Of a stretch of 64,000 bases of DNA, positions 18,482-29,900 are shown one piece after another; the first letter of the stretch is position 1; each line of letters opens with the position of its first letter. The position numbers and the translations under genes were made by a program. The notes below the pieces were generated by a model. That model made no database searches. It saw nothing but the letters and a program-made list of their open reading frames with translations, and was not told the DNA's origin. Origin of the DNA: Lactarius indigo (taxonomy: Eukaryota; Basidiomycota; Agaricomycetes; Russulales; Russulaceae); contig JAFKAC010000115.1 in the NCBI GenBank assembly GCA_025766275.1, positions 62,001 to 126,000 of the forward strand, given 5' to 3'.

Positions 18482-20443
18482 ATGCCTGCATTAATCCCTG
18501 TGGACAATACCCTTGGGGCATTGTTCATCGGCGCCGTCCTTTCGTCTATGTGCGTCTCACTGTCTGTAACATAATGCCGCAGGACCTGATCGAGCCCGAT
18601 CGGTCATCAAGCTTATATGGTGTTACCTGGTTGCAAGTCTATTCCTACTATAATAGCCACTGCTCGAGGGATCGGTGGCCTCTAAAGACCTTCGTAAGTG
18701 CCCCAATGTGCAATTTCCTGTGCTCGGGAACTCAATGAAGCTTTCACAGGTCGCTTTTTTAATGTATGCATTTTCGAAGCTCCGCTATTGAATGCACGAT
18801 AGTGACATCCTCCTCAACTAGGCTCATTGACTCGGCTAACCTAGTTTTCGTTACTTGTACCACTTATCAATTTAGTGTCACGAATTTTGGGGATTATCAG
18901 TCCAACGCATTTGTATCATGGTAAGCCTCTCGAAAAGTACTGTGCTTGTCGAGGTTCTTATAGGGCTTCTAGGAGTCAACCGGTACGTCTGCCGTGACAT
19001 GGAGGTCGTCCTGAGACTTACAGAAACAAATATCATTCTGAAGGCAACAGCCTTATCTGCTGGTGAGCTAGTTTCTTGCGACCAATATTTTTCCACGATT
19101 CTTATGCGTTTGTAACCAGTTTGTCTTGAAGTTTCTGTGCAGAAGTACGCATTTCATGGAGGGCTTATGGTGCAACTCTTGCTCAAACGGACGTAGCTTC
19201 TACGCGTATAGGATCTACCGTCGTGAGTTTATTGGTGTTTTATATCTGTGTGGGACTCATGTAAGTCCAGTGGGCCGAGGTTCTCTATACCTGCCATTGA
19301 CGATCGTACGTCTAAAATTTGTTCGGAGCTGCCACCCACTCACATGAACAGTCTATCATTTCGCTGACGTCATTCGGTGAGTTCCTCCGCAGTTGCATGC
19401 CTCGAGACTTATTTTCAACTGACTGTTGTAAGGTATTGGGATTAGCAAGGGGATTGGTATATGTTTCTCCCTTCTATTCCTTTGGTTGTGGTTCGCTAAG
19501 GCCATCCTCATCCTCAGTGTACAATGCACGAGTGTCAGTCGTCGTCGTCATTTCCTGGGTTATTCTTACAGGTTCCGCATGTAGCTTGAAGCACATACAC
19601 GCACCGGGCAATCACTTTCACGCACGTTTACTCGTCCGATGATGTGGGCTGCAATCTCTAACTGCCGTTCATACCAGGGTTTTTTCATTGCTGGATTATC
19701 TTGCAAGGTCCTCTGTGACGTCTTAATTACTGTTGGAATGGTTTATTACCTCTTGAGTGGCCACACTCGAGCTCGGAGGTATGTTCGCGCCTTAACATTG
19801 CGAAAGCGCGATTGCTCTGTTTATACCGGCTCTCTCACTAGAACAAACAACGTATTGAACCTTCTCGCGATTTATGCTATCAACTGCGGCACACTTAACT
19901 TGTGAGCCAGCACGCTGGTGGGCAGTCACTCCTTGTCTGACAATTTCGCTATTCTGCAGAGTGTTTGCTGTCTCTTGCGTCACTTTAGTATTGTTCACTT
20001 TTACCCTTGTGCCCTCTTGTCAAATGCTGACTCCCTGAACTAAGCTCGCCAAGTATCAAAACACGTACATATTTGCGCCCTCCCTCTTCATCACGATTCG
20101 ACTCTCTCTCTGCGCATTCATGTCCATGTGCGTCTTCGTTTGTCACTCTTTGCGACCTTCCTAATTCCTGGCATTCTGTCTCAGCCTGAACTCACGAGAT
20201 AACCTCCGCGAGATGCTCGACGGACCGAAGGGCGTTGTCACATTCACCCAGCTCAAAGTACGCACGGCTACTACGGTCCCGTGGGGCGCGCAAGATACTG
20301 CGGAAGCAAACACCGATGCGACTGTCCCGAAGCGCCCCCAACCAGCTTCGGTTTCCTCCGACACGTCGTTCTCTGACAGTGTGATAGCTCTTGACAGTGG
20401 AAGGTACCCAGCACCCCCTATAGCCGAGGTCGTGACGGTATGA
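18482..20443 (+). CDS. DUF6534-type multi-TM protein, copy 3
   Basis: Exon 1 18482-18549 (MPALIPVDNTLGALFIG), exon 2 from 18612 (LYGVTWLQVYSYYNSHC), then VTNFGDYQ, FYAYRIYRR, GRGSLYLPLTI, SCKVLCDVLITVGMVYYL and TNNVLNLLAIYAINCG. The last exon (20185-20443) begins LNSRDNLREMLDG and stops at TGA 20441-20443. The order and spacing of hydrophobic exons fit DUF6534. No indel disrupts the segments I could align, so it is one of the better-preserved copies. The join after the VTNFGDYQ exon is unresolved, as in all copies. Confidence 0.68.
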
Positions 20444-21589
20444 ACGAGTGGATATTCCCAAACCGTAAGGACCCATGCGTAGATCCAGTTCGTGCACGCG
20501 TACCATCGTTTCCCCTGGTTAGTGTTGTATTTCGGCACGCTCGACCCGGCCGACTCGAACCCCCATCAAAACAACACCGCCGCGATGATGCGCGGCGGTT
20601 CAAGATCTATTATTTCCGTCAACATTTTGCCTCAAACGTTTCCAGACTCATAGGGGTCGTTTGCCCCTTTTCCCTCCATTCTCGCTCTCTCTTTTATATT
20701 TATCCGACTCCTGTTTCACGCCTTACATGGCCCGTGCGTCTTTGTTTCTCTTTACTTTACTTTACTTCACTTCTATTATCTCTAAAAACGTAGCTAAAAT
20801 GTATAAAAAACGCGCTTTCATGCACTCGAAATGTTCTCCCTTTCAATCCTCTCGTGTGCCTTTGAATCCTCTTCAAAGCGAAGTTCCCTTCGCCTTGTCC
20901 ATCTTCGCTCGTCTTCTGCCTCATCGACTTCGCGCTTTTCTCGTCGCCAACTGAACCGGCCTTTCGGAATCCATCACCTGACCGACCCACTTAGCCGGAT
21001 CACTTCTATCGCCCGACCTTTACACCAGTTAGTTGGGCTATACTTCCAACGATGCCAAAATATGCTTTGTGGAAGGCGCCAGGAATAAGGCATACAATTT
21101 TACTAGAGCCCGCTTTTGTTCAGACCTCATTAGGAATTGTAAATACGAGTTACTTAACGAGTCCCGTAAAGATAATAGTAAGGTATCAGTCGCATTTATG
21201 AACGCGTCGTACACTGGCAGAAACGTCAAAGAAACGTAGTAAAGATTAGGAAGTAAGGTCAACAGTCATAGTAGTAGCCTCACTAGTAGGTAATACGAAT
21301 CAAAACTAGTCCGAACCGAGGCAGAAACCGAAGGCGGTTATCAGTCAGTCGAGGTGTGACGGTGTAAATAGTAGCTGCGAGGTAATCGATAGCTGTCCTT
21401 AGAGGAAGACGTAGACAGAATCCGAGATTAGAAGGACAAGGTAGCCGACAGTACGGAACGCCCAAGCTCGCAAACAGAGAGGGAGAGAAAGCAGAGGGGA
21501 AAGTTGCTACCGTCCGCAAGGTAAGGCTTGGGGTCTTATATACACAAGCAGTCGTCAAATTTCTAATGTATTCTGCAACGTGAGGCACG
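20444..21589. other. Intergenic, no gene seen
   Basis: The sequence contains a TTTACTTTACTTTACTTCAC microsatellite near 20752-20771 and pyrimidine-rich stretches. Short ORFs exist on both strands without recognisable motifs or conservation with other parts of the window. Confidence 0.4.
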
Positions 21590-22940
21590 TTGACGTTCGC
21601 CATGGGATTCGTTGATGTAGTATTGGCGTTGACGTGGAATGGTGCGAATATAGGGTCGATGGGTGTAGTTTCGAGCACAGACCGAGGCTGGTCCTTACAA
21701 CGGAAAGGAGCAGGCCAGCAGATATCGCAGACACTAAAGTTGTGCCTGTTGACCACATTTCATCGTCTTGACGCCCACTTGGCGAGAACGAAAAATGGAC
21801 AAACGCACTGCGATTAATGAAGATATATTGGTTCCCTTCCAGAATGTCTGCGGGCGATTCAGATCGTGACAGTCGGCACAGGCTCAGGGTGGAAATGGCT
21901 GCGTTGGGCTTGTGTGGGCGGCGGGTCCGTAGCCTTGGCACGCATATACCTGCTTGTCCGCAAGGAAAACGCAGGTGTCGACTCACTGCGGACATCCTCT
22001 TTGCTTTTGCACAAAGGAGGACCTTCTCTAGCGCCACAGCCGGAAAGACAACATGCAAGTCGACTATGGGTTAGAGAAGGAAGAACGTCTGAAATGACGC
22101 TGGTGAAGACGCTGCATCCAAAAGTTCGTTTTAAAAGGCGGGATAACGCACAAGGGGGGCGGAAGGGAGGGCAACATCTGTGAACGTCCAAAGCACCTTC
22201 GTTTCGCCAACGAAGTAGTGGGGAACCCTCTGGGCCATATCCGCTATGACCAAGAGTCGCGTCAGTCGAGCCCCATTTGAAGTAGAGTAGGAACACAGAC
22301 CCATCTCATTCGCAGCCATTTACCTGCCCCATAACCTCCAGCACGTGTAGCTTGTCCCTTTCCCCCCATTCATTGAAAAACGGGACCTCTAGTAGATACT
22401 AAGTTACTCCTTTTTCTATGTCAGCCGACACGCGTCAACTTCCATTCTATAACGAATGGTAGGACATTTTGGGTTCCTATGACCCTAGTCGAGAGGCAGC
22501 CGTTGAGAGCGGATTAATGTCATTAGGGGAGGACGCGTTGGACGGGGTCGAAGAAGCTGTATGTACAGTAGAAGGGATAGATGACGCACTCGAGTGAATG
22601 ACTCGCACTCCCTCGGAAACTCGAAGCGAATCCCCACCACGTGACACTTCCCACTTTGTCATGTACCGGGACCGGGAATCGGTGCGACTTGCCGTGGAAA
22701 ATACGTTCACATAGGGGGGAGATCTTATGTATAATGTCCCCACTGTCTTCTGTCATTGCCCTCCGGGAATGACTCGCAATCGTGGTCGCTGGGCCCGTGG
22801 TTCGTGCGCATGACGGAGAAAGAGGCGATCTGGTTCGCTTCCAGTGTAAGAACTTCAATCGCATCCCTTCGCAGAGACAGTGAGATGCAATGACTAAGAC
22901 CCGCGTCTGCCGGTGCCAGATCCCCAATGAATCACCTTGT
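21590..22940 (-). repeat. Inverted copy of the DUF6534 upstream block (after copy 3)
   Basis: Read on the minus strand this stretch matches the upstream blocks: the TTCGTTGGCGAAACGAAG segment at about 22197-22214, the GTCCATTTTTCGTTCTCGCC segment around 21780-21800 and further similarity to 8620-9200. It is also similar to 51550-52733 in the same orientation. No following DUF6534 exon 1 is present on the minus strand. Confidence 0.6.
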
Positions 22941-23014
22941 GGGACCAGTCTTCCAGAAAGTTCAAAAGCATAACGGTAACAGAGTTAAGCACCTCAGCTC
23001 CGAGTCAGAAGGCT

Positions 23015-23023
23015 GTACTGCCA
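23015..23023. repeat. Left target-site duplication of the MULE
   Basis: GTACTGCCA directly precedes the terminal repeat start AGCAGTCC and recurs directly after the right terminal repeat at 36951-36959. A 9-bp duplication is typical of Mutator-like elements. Confidence 0.85.
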
Positions 23024-23258
23024 AGCAGTCCTAACTCACCCCCCCCCCTAACACGTCACATGACATCACGTGACTCATCGCGCGCACAAACTCGGACCTT
23101 AACTTACCATATAACATTTTGGGAAATTAATTACGTAATTAAGTCACGTGACCAGGTACACGAAAAGTTACACAATGTACGCGATGCAATTTAGATCCCC
23201 GATTCCCCAAATGCCCCCCACCTCAAATGACGACTTTGCCCCCCTGCCCGAGAGCCAG
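23024..23258 (+). repeat. Left terminal inverted repeat of the MULE
   Basis: It mirrors 36714-36950 with scattered differences. Its inner part duplicates the first codons of the transposase reading frame: ATG, then a TSNDDFAPLPESQ-encoding stretch at about 23211-23258, in the + direction. It contains CACGTGAC and ATTACGTAATT palindromes. Confidence 0.88.
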
Positions 23259-23660
23259 CCACTTGGCCTGATTAATTGATTAAGGTGTCCTTGTGCGCTT
23301 TTTGAATTGAATTTTTTGGTTTCTTTTTTTTTGGAAAGCAATGCAGTGGGGTGAGTTTGTATCGGGCCGGGCCGCAGCGCGGCGAAATGCTAAGTCGATA
23401 GATAATTATGGAGCCTGGCCCCTTCATGTTCGCCACACGCACTCGCCTTGCTGCTGCCTCGCTTTCTTGCCTCTCACCGACCCCCACCGCCCTTCCACTC
23501 CCTCAACACTTCTGTGGTGATTAAAGTAGAGTAGTGACAAGGCCGAGAAGCGGAGAGAGAGAAGCAGCAGGTGAGTAAGATCACTGCCCTGGTTTCGGTT
23601 TCTGACTACGTCTTGTATTCTTCCAACGCACGTCGACGAGCCACGTTCATTATGACTTCG

Positions 23661-24130
23661 CTGGCCCAGGTCCATATCCCACCATTGTTCTCTCACGACT
23701 TACCGCTGCCGCTGCACTGTCGCTGGCCCAGGTCCATACCCCACCGTTGTTCTCTCACGACTTATCGCTGCCGCTGCACTGTCGCGTTCACCACGACTTC
23801 GCTGGCCCAGGTCCATACCCCACCGTTGTTCTCTCACGACTTATCGCTGCCGCTGCACTGTCGCGTTCACCACGACTTCGCTGGCCCAGGTCCATACCCC
23901 ACCGTTGTTCTCTCACGACTTACCGCTGTCGCTGGCCCAGGTCCATACCCCACCGTTGTTCTCTCATGACTTACCGCTGTCGCTGGCCCAGGTCCATACC
24001 CCACCGTTGTTCTCTCACGACTTACCGCTGTCGCTGGCCCAGGTCCATACCCCACCGTTGTTCTCTCACGACTTACCGCTGCCGCTGCACTGTCGCTGGC
24101 CCAGGTCCACACCCCACCGTTGTTCTCCCA
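23661..24130 (+). repeat. Modular minisatellite, units of 51, 62 and 79 bp
   Basis: Eight starts of CTGGCCCAGGTCCA lie at 23661, 23723, 23802, 23881, 23932, 23983, 24034 and 24096, giving spacings 62, 79, 79, 51, 51, 51 and 62. The 51-bp core is extended by an 11-bp module (GCCGCTGCACT) to 62 and a further 17-bp module (GCGTTCACCACGACTTC) to 79. Unit lengths are not all multiples of three, so the long ORFs across it are unlikely to be genes. Confidence 0.9.
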
Positions 24131-24319
24131 CGGGCTACCGCTGCAATATTCTCACCCGGTGCGGATCTTAGTAAGTCCCTTCGTGTCCCTCTTCTGAGTG
24201 ACGCTCCTGTCGTTCTCAGCCCGCCGATCATATGCCCTTCCTCGCCCCTCGATAGTCGATACCTCGCCGGCATTGTCTATCTCAAACCCCTCCCGGTGCT
24301 GTCACCTCCTCGGCCGTTC

Positions 24320-24900
24320 TCCTTCTCAGTCCAAAGGCCGCTCACGGTCAGTTTGCGTACGTGACACGCTGCCTGGCAATCACATACTTTTTAATCATCT
24401 CTTTTCTTTTCTTTCCAGTCTCTTTCGTCGCTCGTTCGATTCCCCTTGGAACCAGAGACCGCTCATGGTCATTTTACATATGTGATACGCTGCCTGGTAA
24501 TCACGTACTCTTTAATTATCTCTTTCTTTTTCTTTTCTAGTCTTTTTCATCGATCGCTGGACTCCCCTTCAAACCAAAGACCGCTCGTGGTCAATTTGCG
24601 TACGTGACACGCTGCCTGGTAATCACGTACTCTTTAATTATCTCTTTCTTTTTCTTTTCTAGTCTCTTTCGTCGTTCGCTGGACTCCCCTTCAAACCAAA
24701 GACCGCTCATGGTCAATTTGCGTACGTGACACGCTGCCTGGTAATCACGTACTTACTAATTATCTCTTCCCCTTTTTCCAGTAACTTTCGTCGCTTGCGC
24801 TCGCTCAACTCCCCTTCAAACCAAAGACCACTCACGGTCAATTTGTGTACGTGACACTGTCTGGCAATCACGTACTTTTTAATTATATTCCTTTACTTTA
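24320..24900 (+). repeat. Five-copy ~122-bp repeat with intron-like halves
   Basis: GTGACACGCTGCCTGG or close variants start at 24361, 24482, 24604, 24726 and 24851. Each unit has an intron-like part of about 63 nt (GTACGTGACAC at the start, a pyrimidine tract then TTTTCTAG at the end) and a ~59-nt part containing GTCTCTTTCGTCG and CCGCTCATGGTCAATTTGC. It lies in the non-coding 3' side of the MULE, on the strand opposite to the transposase. Confidence 0.8.
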
Positions 24901-25190
24901 TTCGAGAGTTCATAGGACTTGGCGTACTATTGTTTATTCCATTATCATCTTTTCTTTGTGGGCTCGTGGGACTTAGCGTACTATTGTTCATTCATGGGGA
25001 GCAGGTCTTGTCGCATGGTGTCCATGCTTGTCTCATTCCGTACAAGTAATTTACGTGCTGTTCACCGTGTGCCATATTATGAGTCAAGTAATTTCAGCCG
25101 AGGGTATATTTATGACTAAAAACATGTCGGAGAACATCCGGCACGTAAGGAAGTATACTGTATTACTTAAAAAATGAGCCATGTGTTGTA

Positions 25191-26360
25191 TCAGGTGTCG
25201 CGATCACGGCATGGACGTGATCGATAAAATAGTGCGTTCGCAGTTGACCTTTCCCATGTCAACGGGGAGGCAACCCGACTCGAATTCAAACGTCTTTCCC
25301 GACTAAGACAGTTTTGCGCGAGCTTGAGGAACCCGGCACCCTCCCTTTCCAACGTCCTCAAAAACCGGTGGTCTTGAAACTTGACTTGGTATTCGAGGCC
25401 GTCGCAGAAATCTCGGATGATGTGTATGTAATTTTCCATTTCTTCTTTGACCTTTTGTTTCTCAACGTTGCCTCCAGTATCGATCAGCGCGTCGTCGTCG
25501 TCGTCGTCGGACTGAGGACCCGAGTCGTCCATTTCGTTTCCAGCTGTGTTCAGTCGAGTATATACCTTATCGTCACCATCACCATCAGCGGTCGTTGGAC
25601 GATCTTCCTCGATTCTCGCTGCGGCCGTTGGAAGGGGCTTGAGGGAGGGATGGGACCAAAAAGGTGAGGTCCGGTTTCGTGTTACTTCGAGGAAAAACCG
25701 AGGGTCGACCGGGTGGAATTGCTGAACTAAATGCTTGCATATCAGGAATCGACTCACGACGAAGCGCGGGCAGGTGCAAACAAATCGTTTGACGTCCGGT
25801 CGGTATTTCTCGTTTAATGGTATTGTAATTGGTGTTCTCATGGCTTTTTTCCACTCAGCCTTGAAGTCCTTTCTCCACTTAGGCAGTTCACGAAAGCGAC
25901 TGATGTCGTTGAATACTACTTCGATTTTTCGGTAGTATGTCGGCGCGAGTTTCGTAAGCAAGACCCACGCGAGTAAGTCGAGGCGGGGCAGACTGAAATG
26001 GCTGAGATAGTCTTCCTTCACGCGCCGCCAACTACACAAGATTTGGAAGGTGAGTAACTCATTCTTGCTATCAAATAGAGACTCATTACTCACTGTGCCT
26101 CGACAAACATCGTCGTTTTTAGGCGTGGTATCTCCCTTGGGTCTGCGCTCCGTGCCCACAGCTCCCACCTCCCACGCCGATACCAGTTCTCCCACAGGTA
26201 GGCCCATAAGTTCGGCAAGTTGTGGAAAACACAGAACTGATATGTTTGCTTCACAGCCCACACCTTAATCCCCTTGGGGGTCGGAGCCGAATACCCCGGG
26301 ATAAGCGGGTGCGCACAGAAATGGCACTCCATCATATCGACGATGGCCGCGCGTTGTTCG
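25191..26360 (-). pseudogene. MULE transposase, C-terminal part (3' of B1 insertion)
   Basis: This is the downstream half of a Mutator-like transposase, which would cut and join the element ends. Just after the insertion point the minus strand encodes MMECHFCAHPLIPGYSAP and NLWAYLWENWYRRGRWELWA, the usual region of the third catalytic acidic residue in fungal MULEs. A short intron separates this from a block with SRFRELPKWRKDFKAEWK. A SWIM zinc-finger pattern follows (CTC, then CKH, at about 25728-25775), then an Asp-rich run and a C-terminus with LEREGAGF and SSRVASPLTWERS. The reading frame is open but cut off from its N-terminal half by B1. Confidence 0.85.
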
Positions 26361-26365
26361 ACCGG
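26361..26365. repeat. Target-site duplication of B1 (left)
   Basis: ACCGG here and at 34178-34182 flank the LTRs of B1, the 5-bp duplication expected of a Gypsy integrase. Confidence 0.88.
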
Positions 26366-26875
26366 TGTTACGCTCCACCGGCGTCAGTCCGACTTGGACT
26401 TGGGAAAGGCGTAATCGACTTAGCGAAGTAAAGGCGAATGGGGATCACGTGTCAACCCAACGCAAGCTGAACAGGGGTCCACCGACGCACACTGCAGCGA
26501 AAGATGAAAGATGAGTATCCCTTGGTGGATACAAGTGGAAGCACACTTAGTCCGAGACTAAGGCAAGCGGGAGATGAGTCAAGTGGTGGATTGAAGAAGA
26601 CCAAGATGGGGACTCTTGGTCTTCCGAGTCGACTATTTATACAGATACGCGCGGGCTTTAAAGCGCCGCTGGAACAGTAGGTAACCAATAGCGTAACTAG
26701 CTCGAACCCTAGTACAGCTATCCTAGGAATGAGTCATACATGAGTCACAATCACATGCGAACTACTATGCTGACTGATACGATGTAAGAGTCCATGACTA
26801 ATATACTGATACCGGACCGTAGTCATAACCGGTCATGAGTCGTGTGTAATGAGTCGCTAAGTCCGTACCGTGACA
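26366..26875 (-). repeat. 3' LTR of B1, 510 bp
   Basis: It begins TGTCACGGTAC and ends GAGCGTAACA in the sense direction. It carries the TATA box TATAAATAG and the AAGACCAAGA/TCTTGGTCTT inverted repeat. I find no difference from the LTR at 33668-34177. Confidence 0.95.
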
Positions 26876-26888
26876 TCACCCCCTTTTC
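26876..26888 (-). other. Polypurine tract of B1
   Basis: On the minus strand the sequence just before the 3' LTR is CTGAAAAGGGGGTGA, matching element A's tract. Confidence 0.8.
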
Positions 26889-26907
26889 AGGAGTGAGGCC
26901 CACCTCA

Positions 26908-29900
26908 CTAATCCGCCACCGATTCCTGCCTCATCCGTTCTGCTTCATCTTCCATCCTTGCCAATATGTTAGCACGCTCCAGGCGATAAAGACTGTCCTT
27001 TTTGTCCGCCGTTACCATCTCCCTCTCCATCTGCAATTGCCGAATGCGCTTCTCCAGCTGGTCCTCGGCAAAGGCAAACTGCCGGAATCGGCGCAATTCT
27101 TGCGTGAGGGTGACGTCCCCAATGCGCATGAGTAACAAATCTGTGGGGTGTCGGTCGCGGAGCATGAAATACTCCTCATGCGGGATGAAGGCGCGGTTGT
27201 TTTTGGGGAGGTGAGGCGTGGCATAAAGGGGTTTACCATAAAGGAAACCCGACCCTGGAGCTAATCCGAGTACGAAGGGGTCTCCTCCTCGGATAACCTG
27301 TACGTGGGAGGCTTGTACCGTTGGTCCGTTGGGGAGTTTGATCGGGAACGGAATGTAATCGGGTCCTCGATTGACCCGGAACCCTTCAGGGACGATGACC
27401 CTGGTTGCTGGGTCTCGTTCGCCCATTGGTGTATAACGAGCCGCTTGTGCCACGGCGACTCGTCCTCTGTGTAGAGGCCCCCCCGCTGCATCGACGAGGT
27501 AGGGAGTGGCGGCTGGATCTTCAGCGTAGAATTCATGGTTAAGGAATGCGTGCCTGATGGGGTAATGGTCTCTAAGTTCGTCCTCATCCTCATCTTCGTC
27601 CAGTACTCCCTCCGCTCCTTCATCATCCGTCGTCGGCAGGCGGCGATATGCAGTTGCTCCCGCTGCCACCGCGCCGCCGTCTCCTTCCATTCTTGTTCGT
27701 ACTTCTCCATGGCGTTGGGCGGTTTCACCGCGCGGGACAGCTGCTTGAAGCCGAAAGAGCTCGTCTTCGGTGAGGAAGACTTCGGGCTCACCGGTATCGG
27801 GGTTCGTGAGGGCGTACATTGGTTGCGGAGGTGCTGGTTGAGTTGTTGCTGGATCGTCGTCGAGAGTTCCCTGTACGGGCATAGGGAATCGTTGCAGTGT
27901 CTGGTGCAGTTCTTCACTAGTGATAGGGCCGTCTTCCTCATGCTGCATGGGGGTACGGCCTCCAACTGCAACTCCAGTGGTTGCGGTGTTGTCGGTGGTG
28001 TCGGGGTTAACAAGCGTGGCGGAGGAGTCGTTGACAAGGGTAGAGAGGAGTGCGAGCTGGTCATTGCATCGAGTAGAGGACATGAAGTGAATGGGAGATG
28101 GGGACTTATCATGACAGAATGCCATCCTTATATGCGTTTCTCTGTCGGGGTTTGAATGTTTGAAGTCCCGAACGGCTTCATCGGCGAATACGTCATCCTT
28201 GTCTATCCATTGATTGTCTGAGTCTGGATAGCCCTTCCATTTGACAAGGTATTGGAGCCGACGTCTTCTGCCGAACCGCCGAGAGTCTAGAATCTTCTCG
28301 ACCTCGTATTCTTCTTCGTTATCGACCAAATCGGGTGGTGGGCGCTGATAATTTGGTCCGTGCGTGGGTGTCTCACGATAAGGTGTGAGAAGATCTATGT
28401 GGAAAACATCGTGGATGCTCCACTGCGTGGGAAGTTCGAGGCGATAATTGACAGGGGACATCACCTGGATGACCTTAAATGGTCCATGGCGCTTTGCGGC
28501 TAGTTTTGCGGTTGGTTGATGAGTACGTAAGTGGCGTCCTTCTAGCCATACGAGGTCCCCTTCTTTAAACCTGGGCGTATCTTTGTGCTTGACCCATGAC
28601 TTTTGCGCCCGGAGCATGCAAGAAAAGGCGCGTTGTCGTGCCTGTTTGAATTGGTCTAGTCTCAGGGACACTTGTGGGATAGGGGAAGGCCTATCGGTCC
28701 AATCAGCGCGAGGATTGAACCCTGACAAGAGGAAGAAGGGGGACTCCCGTGTGGTTTCGTTAGGCCAGTTGTTATGCGTGAATTCCGCCATAGGCAGATA
28801 GCGGACCCAGTCGTCTTGCCGCTCATTTACCCAGAAGCGGAGGTATTGTTCCAGCCATTGGTTCGTCCGTTCTGATTGACCGTCGGTTCTGGGGTGATAA
28901 GCGGTTGAGATATTTTGGCTGATGCCAAGGATTTTGCATATCTCTCGCATAAACTTGGATGCGAAGCGGGGATCTCGGTCACTGATAACGCGCGAGGGGA
29001 GTCCGAATCGTGGGAAGACATGAGAAACATACAGAGCAGCCGTCCCTTCAGCCGTGATTTCTTCGTTGCAGGGGATGAAAACGGCAGCTTTGGTACAATC
29101 GTGATCTGTTATCGTTAGAATGGAGTCGTACCCTCGAGAGATGGGGAGTTTGGTAATAAAGTCCACTGCAATAGTCTCAAATGGCAGAGCTTCCGGTTTT
29201 GGGTAAATAGGCTGTAAGGGCGCCCTAATGGGGCGGAGGTTGACTTTGTGCCGCTGGCATTCTGCGCAGCCTTTGACGTAATCCGTGACATCGCTTTTCA
29301 TCTGCGGCCACCAGTAGTGCCGCTCAGTGAGCTGGAGAGTTCGTTTAATGCCGGGATGACCATAGACAGGAGAATCGTGGTGGGCAGCGATGATGGTGCG
29401 TTTGTCATGGATGCCGCCGGTGACTACTCGTCGTCCATCTTTGTACCACGTCCCTTCAATATCTTTTAGTTTGTGAGCATCGACCCAAGGCTTCAACTTA
29501 GCTGTATCTTGCTCGTAAATTGGATGTTCCGGAGTCATTTCGACCGGCAAGATCTCGGGTCTCCAGTGTGGATGTCGCGGTTCTTCCAATGTAGTGGCGC
29601 GTGCGAAGACACTTTCTGGTAATACGGTTACCCCTTCATTATCGTTTTCTCCTTGATCGTAGTCGGGTCTTCGTGACAATGCGTCGGCGCGTCCATTGGA
29701 AGTCCCCTTAATATGATGAATCTCAAAGTCGTATTCCGAGAGTTCGAGTACTTCCCTAGCCACCCGTCTACTAATCTTCTGAGGTGATTTCCAATATTGT
29801 AGATTGAGGTGGTCGGAGAATACTTTAATTTTATGGGGAGAACCCGCCAGGAGGGGTCTCCAGTGGCGAAAGGCTTTGACGATTGCTAAAAGTTCGAGGT

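Noticed and set aside
23571..24364. ORFs of 132 and 205 codons across the minisatellite
   Set aside because: Repeat spacings (51, 62, 79) do not keep one frame, and the reading merely follows the repeat.
24320..24900. Possible CRISPR-like array
   Set aside because: Units are contiguous ~122-bp repeats without variable spacers, and the context is eukaryotic.
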